Source: Streptomyces novaecaesareae (lineage in GTDB: Bacteria > Actinomycetota > Actinomycetes > Streptomycetales > Streptomycetaceae). Taken from it: DNA of 64,000 nt. A program made the position numbers and the translations under genes. Below are positions 60,264 through 64,000 of this stretch, piece after piece; positions within the stretch are counted from its first letter, which is position 1; each line of letters starts with the position of its first letter. The stretch is taken from contig NZ_JNWQ01000026.1 in assembly GCF_000716875.1 (NCBI RefSeq), forward strand, positions 15,183 to 79,182, read 5' to 3'. The notes beneath the pieces are model-generated. The model was not told where the DNA came from and ran no database searches. It saw nothing but the letters and a program-made list of their open reading frames with translations.

Positions 60264-61121
60264 CTACCGCTCCCGGAAGTGCAGCACGAAGCGCGCGCTG
60301 CTGCCGTCGATCCGCCGCCGCACATACAGGGCAGGGGTGCCGTCCGGGGTGCAGCTGACCCCCTCGCGGACCAGCAGCGCGGTGCCCGGCGGGACACCCA
60401 GCAGCTCGGCGTCCGCGAGGTCCGCGCCGACCGCCCCGAAGGCCCGCCAGTCGTACTCCAGCTCCACCCCGGCCGTCCGCGCCAGATCCAGCACCAGGTT
60501 CCCCGGGCGGCCCGGCCGGACCAGCTCCGCGGGCAGCGGGCCGAACGGCACCCAGTAGCTGGAGGCCGCCCGGGCCCGCCCGCCCAGCCGGATCACCGAG
60601 TCCACCCGGGACAGCTCCTGCGGCGCACGGCCCAGCTGGCGGGCCGCCTCCGCGTCCTCCGCCGAGCCGGTCACGGGCGGCGCGGCCACCACGAACTCGC
60701 CGTCCCCCGGGCCGTCCCCCCGCCGCCCCTCGCCACGGGCCTCCCCGCCGGCCTCGGGCAGTGCGGCGTGCACGCTGCCCAGGTCGAAGCGCTGGCTGCG
60801 CGGGTCCACGGCGATCGACACGCGGACGGCCGGCGGGCGGACGAAGGTGCCCACGCCCCGGCGGATCTCCACCACGGCCGCCCGCTCCAGCTCCGCCACC
60901 GCCTGCCGTACGGTCAGCCGGTTCACCCCGAACTCGGCGCTCAACTCCGGCTCGCTCGGCAGCCGGGCGCCGGCCGGGTACGCGCCGGCGTCGATGCGCT
61001 CCTGGAGCCGACGGGCCAGGCGGCGGTACAGCGGGGTGCTCGGGGTGCTCTGGGGGCTCTGGGTGTCCGGGACGTTCGGGGTGTTCGCGGGGTTCGGAGT
61101 GTTCGCGGGGTTGGTCGCCAC
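60264..61121 (-). CDS. GntR-family regulator (HutC-type with UTRA domain)
   Basis: A 285-residue regulator. A short Asn/Pro/Thr repeat N-terminus (NPANTPNPANTPN) precedes the GntR winged helix (about 30-98: YRRLARRLQERIDAGAYPAGARLPSEPELSAEFGVNRLTVRQAVAELE). A UTRA ligand-binding domain (about 140-285) follows. HutC-type GntR proteins bind sites containing CTAGA, and a perfect palindrome of that kind lies 190 nt away at 61311-61332, upstream of the phosphatase gene. The start is GTG 61121. Confidence 0.94.
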   Translation of the reverse strand: MATNPANTPNPANTPNVPDTQSPQSTPSTPLYRRLARRLQERIDAGAYPAGARLPSEPELSAEFGVNRLTVRQAVAELERAAVVEIRRGVGTFVRPPAVRVSIAVDPRSQRFDLGSVHAALPEAGGEARGEGRRGDGPGDGEFVVAAPPVTGSAEDAEAARQLGRAPQELSRVDSVIRLGGRARAASSYWVPFGPLPAELVRPGRPGNLVLDLARTAGVELEYDWRAFGAVGADLADAELLGVPPGTALLVREGVSCTPDGTPALYVRRRIDGSSARFVLHFRER

Positions 61122-61310
61122 GGGCTCGATCCTACGAAGCCGCCCGCCCGGAGCCCGTTCGCCGCCCGCCCGGAGCGCGCCCGGAGCGCGCCCTCAGCCC
61201 GCCCGCCCGGAGCTCGCCGCCCCGTTCGGGTCGCCGCGGCGCACCGACGGGAGTGGGATGGAGGAAGCGACGGGCGCCCGCCGCTTGCCCGGCGGCCCCG
61301 GGACAGGTTA

Positions 61311-61332
61311 GACATCTAGACGTCTAGATGTC
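61311..61332. promoter_or_regulatory. Perfect 22-bp palindrome, probable GntR operator
   Basis: GACATCTAGAC at 61311-61321 and its exact reverse complement at 61322-61332, containing two CTAGA cores. It lies 37 nt before the phosphatase start, facing the adjacent GntR gene. Confidence 0.8.
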
Positions 61333-61369
61333 CCACCCGTCCCGAGCGGCTCCACCGAAAGGCCCCCGC

Positions 61370-62131
61370 ATGTCCCTGGTCAACTTCCGCGACGCCGCCG
61401 TCCTCGGCGACCCCGAGGGCCGACGGGTCCGCCCCGGCGTGCTCTACCGCTCCGCCCAGCCGTTCCCGGCCGCCGACGAGACCACCGTCGCCCAGCTGCG
61501 CGCCTGCGACATCCGCACCATCGTGGACCTGCGCGACCCGCGCGAGACCAACCCCGCCGACTGGGCCGCCGCCGAGGCCGCCGGGATAGCCGTCGTCGCC
61601 GCCCCGGTGAACCCCGCCACCGACGCCCTCACCGCGCGGATGAGCACCATGACCACCGCCGCGGACCTCGGCGACTTCTACGTCCTGCTCGCCGAGTCCG
61701 CCCCCGAGGCGGTGGCCGCCGCCGTCGAGGCCACCGTCCGCCCCGGCGCCGTCCTGCTGCACTGCGCCGCCGGCAAGGACCGCACCGGCCTGCTGACGGC
61801 CCTCCTCCTGGACCTCCTCGACGTCCCCGCCGAGCGCATCGTCGCCGACTACGCCCGCACCGCCGACGCCCTCCCGCAGATCTTCGCCGGCCTCGCCGAG
61901 CGCCACCGCACTGCCCTCAACGACCCCACCAACGCCCGCGTCACCGACACCCAGGGCCGCCGCCTCACCATCCCGGCCCCCCTCCTGGAGGCCCCGGCCG
62001 AGGCCATGTCCGTCTTCCTCGACCGCGTCCGCACCCACCACGGCGGCGCCGCGTCCTTCCTCCCGGCCTGCGGCGTCCCGGCGACGACCCTCGGCGCCTT
62101 CCGCGCGAAGGCGGGCGCAGCCACGGCCTGA
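61370..62131 (+). CDS. Protein tyrosine/dual-specificity phosphatase (MptpB-like)
   Basis: A 253-residue phosphatase. The P-loop LLHCAAGKDRTGLLTALLLD (Cys and Arg of Cx5R, plus the Lys/Asp variant seen in PtpB-type lipid/tyrosine phosphatases) is near residue 130. A N-terminal NFRDAAVLGD and VRPGVLYRSAQ segment and DIRTIVDLRDPRE are typical of the family. Relatives dephosphorylate phosphotyrosine or phosphoinositides. ATG 61370 follows GAAAGG by 8 nt. It is probably repressed by the adjacent GntR protein through the palindrome at 61311. Confidence 0.93.
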   Translation: MSLVNFRDAAVLGDPEGRRVRPGVLYRSAQPFPAADETTVAQLRACDIRTIVDLRDPRETNPADWAAAEAAGIAVVAAPVNPATDALTARMSTMTTAADLGDFYVLLAESAPEAVAAAVEATVRPGAVLLHCAAGKDRTGLLTALLLDLLDVPAERIVADYARTADALPQIFAGLAERHRTALNDPTNARVTDTQGRRLTIPAPLLEAPAEAMSVFLDRVRTHHGGAASFLPACGVPATTLGAFRAKAGAATA

Positions 62132-62157
62132 TCCGACAGCATCCGCCGGACAGGCCC

Positions 62158-62163
62158 TACCCT
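62158..62163 (+). promoter_or_regulatory. -10 element of a probable leaderless transcript
   Basis: TACCCT, 8 nt before ATG 62172; no ribosome-binding site follows. Confidence 0.4.
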
Positions 62164-62171
62164 GACGGCCC

Positions 62172-62726
62172 ATGAGCTACAACGGCATGTGGTTCCTGAT
62201 CCCCGCGCCCGCCGAGGCGGTCGAGCGGCACGGCCCGAGGCTGCGCGGCGCGCTGGCCGCGCACGCCGCGGAGCCGGGCAACCGTGAGCTGCGCCGCCGG
62301 TGGGAGCGGGAGGGGCTGGGCCCGGAGGAGTTGGAGTGCCTGGCGGTCGGCCCGCTGGGGGAGGACCTCGACGCGCTGTACGCGGCCTGGGAGGACTGCG
62401 GGAAGGCCGGCCCGTACGCCGCCGTCTCCGCCCGCAACCGCTACCCGGTGCTCGGTGTGGCGCACGGACTCGGCCCCGAGCGGATGGCCGCGCTGCCGGG
62501 CTGGTTCGGGGACGTGGTCCTCACCCCCGAGGAGCTGCGGGCCTCGCTCCCGGCCGTCGAGGCGGTGTTCGACCTGGACGGGGCGGCGCGGGCGGCGGCC
62601 GAGGAGCGCGCCGTGGAGGTCCTGCGGTCGGACTGCCCGGGGGACCTCTTCGACGTCGCCGTCCCCGTCTGGCGCGCCGCCGCCGCGGCCGGGCACGGCC
62701 TGATCGGCGCCCAGCTCGTGCCCTGA
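62172..62726 (+). CDS. DUF1877-family protein
   Basis: A 184-residue soluble protein. It starts MSYNGMWFLIPA and carries a repeated helix-turn pattern (DLDALYAAWEDCGKAGPYAAVSARN; LTPEELRASLPAVEAVFDL), fitting the DUF1877/YfbM-like family in length and in the N-terminal SYNGMW segment. No catalytic residues are known for this family. The ATG at 62172 sits 8 nt after a TACCCT hexamer. Confidence 0.78.
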   Translation: MSYNGMWFLIPAPAEAVERHGPRLRGALAAHAAEPGNRELRRRWEREGLGPEELECLAVGPLGEDLDALYAAWEDCGKAGPYAAVSARNRYPVLGVAHGLGPERMAALPGWFGDVVLTPEELRASLPAVEAVFDLDGAARAAAEERAVEVLRSDCPGDLFDVAVPVWRAAAAAGHGLIGAQLVP

Positions 62727-62843
62727 CTCGCCGCTGATCCGCCCCTGACCGGCCGCCGAACAGCGGCTGCTGCCGCCCGAGCGCCCGTACCGGCTGCCCG
62801 CCGCGACGGCGCGGCGCCTGGGCATCGGCTGACCGCGGGCGCG

Positions 62844-63695
62844 TCAGACGTCCCGCCGCCGCACCACGACCACCGTCACGGCGACGGCGACGGCCGCCCA
62901 CACCCCCATCGTGATCCAGGAGTCGAGCACGCTCGGCGCGTACTTCCCCATCGTGGTGGTGGAGCCGGGCCTGATGGTGAGCCGCTGGACGGTGGCGAGC
63001 GGCAGGTGGGTGCCGATCTCCTTCAGCCAGCGGTAGCGGTCGCCGCCGAACATCAGCGGCAGGATGAACATCAGCATCACGAGTGCCACGATCGAGGCGG
63101 TGGCGTGCCGCAGCAGCGCGCCCAGCGCCATGCCGATCAGTGCGCAGGCCGGCACGATCGCCGCGTAGGCGAGGACGGCCCGCAGGCAGCCCTGGTCGGT
63201 GATGGAGACGCCGACGTGCCGGGAGGCCAGCATCGCGTTGGCGCCGAAGAAGGACCCGGCCGACACCACCGCCCCGGCGAGCGCGGTGATCCCGCCGATC
63301 AGCAGCACCTTGGCCGCGATCACGCCCCGCCGGTCCGGTACGGCGGCGAAGGTGGTGCGGATCATGCCGGTGGTGTACTCGCCGAACACGGTGATCGCGC
63401 CGAGGCTGCCGGCGGCGATCGCCATCAGGTCGGAGGAGACGCTGCCGAGGCCGTGGAACAGCGGGTCGTAGGTGTACGGCGGCATGCCGGGCATCGGTGC
63501 GGGCGGGTGGTCGAGGTACGGCAGGTCGGTGTGGACGGCGTTCAGGTTGACGGCGATCGCCACCAGTGAGGCGAGTGCCAGCACCCAGTACGTGGACCGC
63601 AGCGAGCGCAGCTTGATCCACTCGGCGGCGAGCAGGTCGCCGAAGCGGGCGCGCGGCTCGGTGCGGGCGGTGGGGGCGAGGGGCATGGTGTTCAT
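62844..63695 (-). CDS. ABC-2 family transporter permease
   Basis: A 283-residue membrane protein with about six TM helices. It opens DLLAAEWIKLRSLRSTYWVLALASLVAIAV, the usual start of actinobacterial ABC-2 permeases, and has the conserved FGEYTTGMIRTTFAAVPDRR after TM2. It pairs with the ATPase encoded upstream; the two overlap by ATGA (63692-63695). The substrate is unknown. Confidence 0.93.
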   Translation of the reverse strand: MNTMPLAPTARTEPRARFGDLLAAEWIKLRSLRSTYWVLALASLVAIAVNLNAVHTDLPYLDHPPAPMPGMPPYTYDPLFHGLGSVSSDLMAIAAGSLGAITVFGEYTTGMIRTTFAAVPDRRGVIAAKVLLIGGITALAGAVVSAGSFFGANAMLASRHVGVSITDQGCLRAVLAYAAIVPACALIGMALGALLRHATASIVALVMLMFILPLMFGGDRYRWLKEIGTHLPLATVQRLTIRPGSTTTMGKYAPSVLDSWITMGVWAAVAVAVTVVVVRRRDV

Positions 63696-64000
63696 CGGGC
63701 CTCTCCGGCGAGGTATTCGACGCTGTCGGCGGTCAGGGCCATGAACACGGACTCCAGGGACGGCGTCCGGGTGGCCAGCTCGTGCAGCACCACGCCGTGC
63801 CGCAGGGCGAGTTCGCTGATCCGTTCGGCGGGCAGCCCGGTGACGGTCCCGAACTGCGGCTCCGTCCGCCGCACTTCGGCCCCCTCGGCCCGCAACAGCT
63901 CGGCGAACGCGTCGAGTTCGGGCGTCCGTACGGTCACCGAGGCCACCGCGTTGCGGGCCGAGAACTCGGCCAGGCTCTCGTCGGCGATCAGCCGGCCGCG
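63692..64000 (-). CDS. ABC transporter ATP-binding protein, C-terminal part (runs off window)
   Basis: The last 102 codons of an ATPase. The segment GRLIADESLAEFSARN at the window edge is the standard sequence after the switch region of DrrA/NatA-type ATPases, followed by the C-terminal regulatory domain ending SVEYLAGEAR. The frame is open to position 64000, so the gene continues beyond the window; the GTG at 63946 is internal, not a start. It is translationally coupled to the permease. Confidence 0.88.
   Translation of the reverse strand, partial: RGRLIADESLAEFSARNAVASVTVRTPELDAFAELLRAEGAEVRRTEPQFGTVTGLPAERISELALRHGVVLHELATRTPSLESVFMALTADSVEYLAGEAR

Noticed and set aside
62749..62833. Possible gene remnant reading LLPPERPYRLPAATARRLGIG before a stop
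   Set aside because: Only 27 codons between stops and no start. It looks protein-like but too short to call; it may be a decayed C-terminus.

Overview
The DNA is very GC-rich, with strong G/C bias at third codon positions, frequent GTG/TTG starts, GGAGG-type or leaderless starts, and gene content typical of Streptomycetaceae: an SsbB paralogue, an LAXTG-anchored thioester protein, a PknG-type kinase and several ECF sigma factors. A Streptomyces or Kitasatospora chromosome is the best reading, but genus cannot be settled from the window. No insertion sequence, prophage, rRNA or CRISPR array was found.

Layout. 0-9.5 kb: a C-terminal gene remnant, tRNA-Arg, ssbB, a wall-anchored thioester (TQXA) protein, ettA, a thioesterase, an unknown protein, truncated haemoglobin glbO, and an ABC exporter pair. 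9.6-20.6 kb (minus strand): a seven-gene operon that looks like an enlarged GlnX-GlnH-PknG amino-acid-sensing cascade. It encodes a membrane receptor, a periplasmic-type binding protein, a coiled-coil protein, the kinase, a PP2C phosphatase, a von Willebrand A protein and an FHA protein. 20.9-29.3 kb: small metabolic and regulatory genes, including an ECF41 sigma factor with its divergent NAD(P)-binding partner and a matching promoter, an isochorismatase-fold hydrolase divergent from an AraC/DJ-1 regulator, and an adenylate-forming ligase. 29.5-36.4 kb: tRNA-Leu, a two-component system, an amidase divergent from a TetR regulator with two operators, an EPSP synthase, and an Rnl2-like RNA ligase. 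36.5-42.1 kb: a 1267-residue STAND-type NTPase with 17 near-identical TPRs, then an ECF42 sigma factor with its YCII partner. 42.2-47.3 kb: an AurF-like diiron oxygenase, an FprB-type ferredoxin/flavin reductase, a Rieske oxygenase and a methyltransferase. 47.4-51 kb: an array of 15-bp palindromes and a MacB-type ABC system. 51-58.8 kb: a membrane system of an NfeD-like protein, a flotillin and a 1.6-kilo-residue AAA+ ATPase. 59-64 kb: PucR and GntR regulators, a protein tyrosine phosphatase with a perfect 22-bp palindrome upstream, a DUF1877 protein, and the start of another ABC exporter.

The most interesting units are: the expanded glutamate/aspartate-sensing operon, whose kinase, phosphatase and FHA proteins all carry the same kind of small Cys-rich module; the NfeD-flotillin-AAA+ set; the RNA ligase next to a STAND-TPR protein; and the palindrome array at 47.4 kb. 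A pattern that no gene explains is that at least eleven genes end at or next to a short tandem repeat (units 9-17 nt, each of different sequence).
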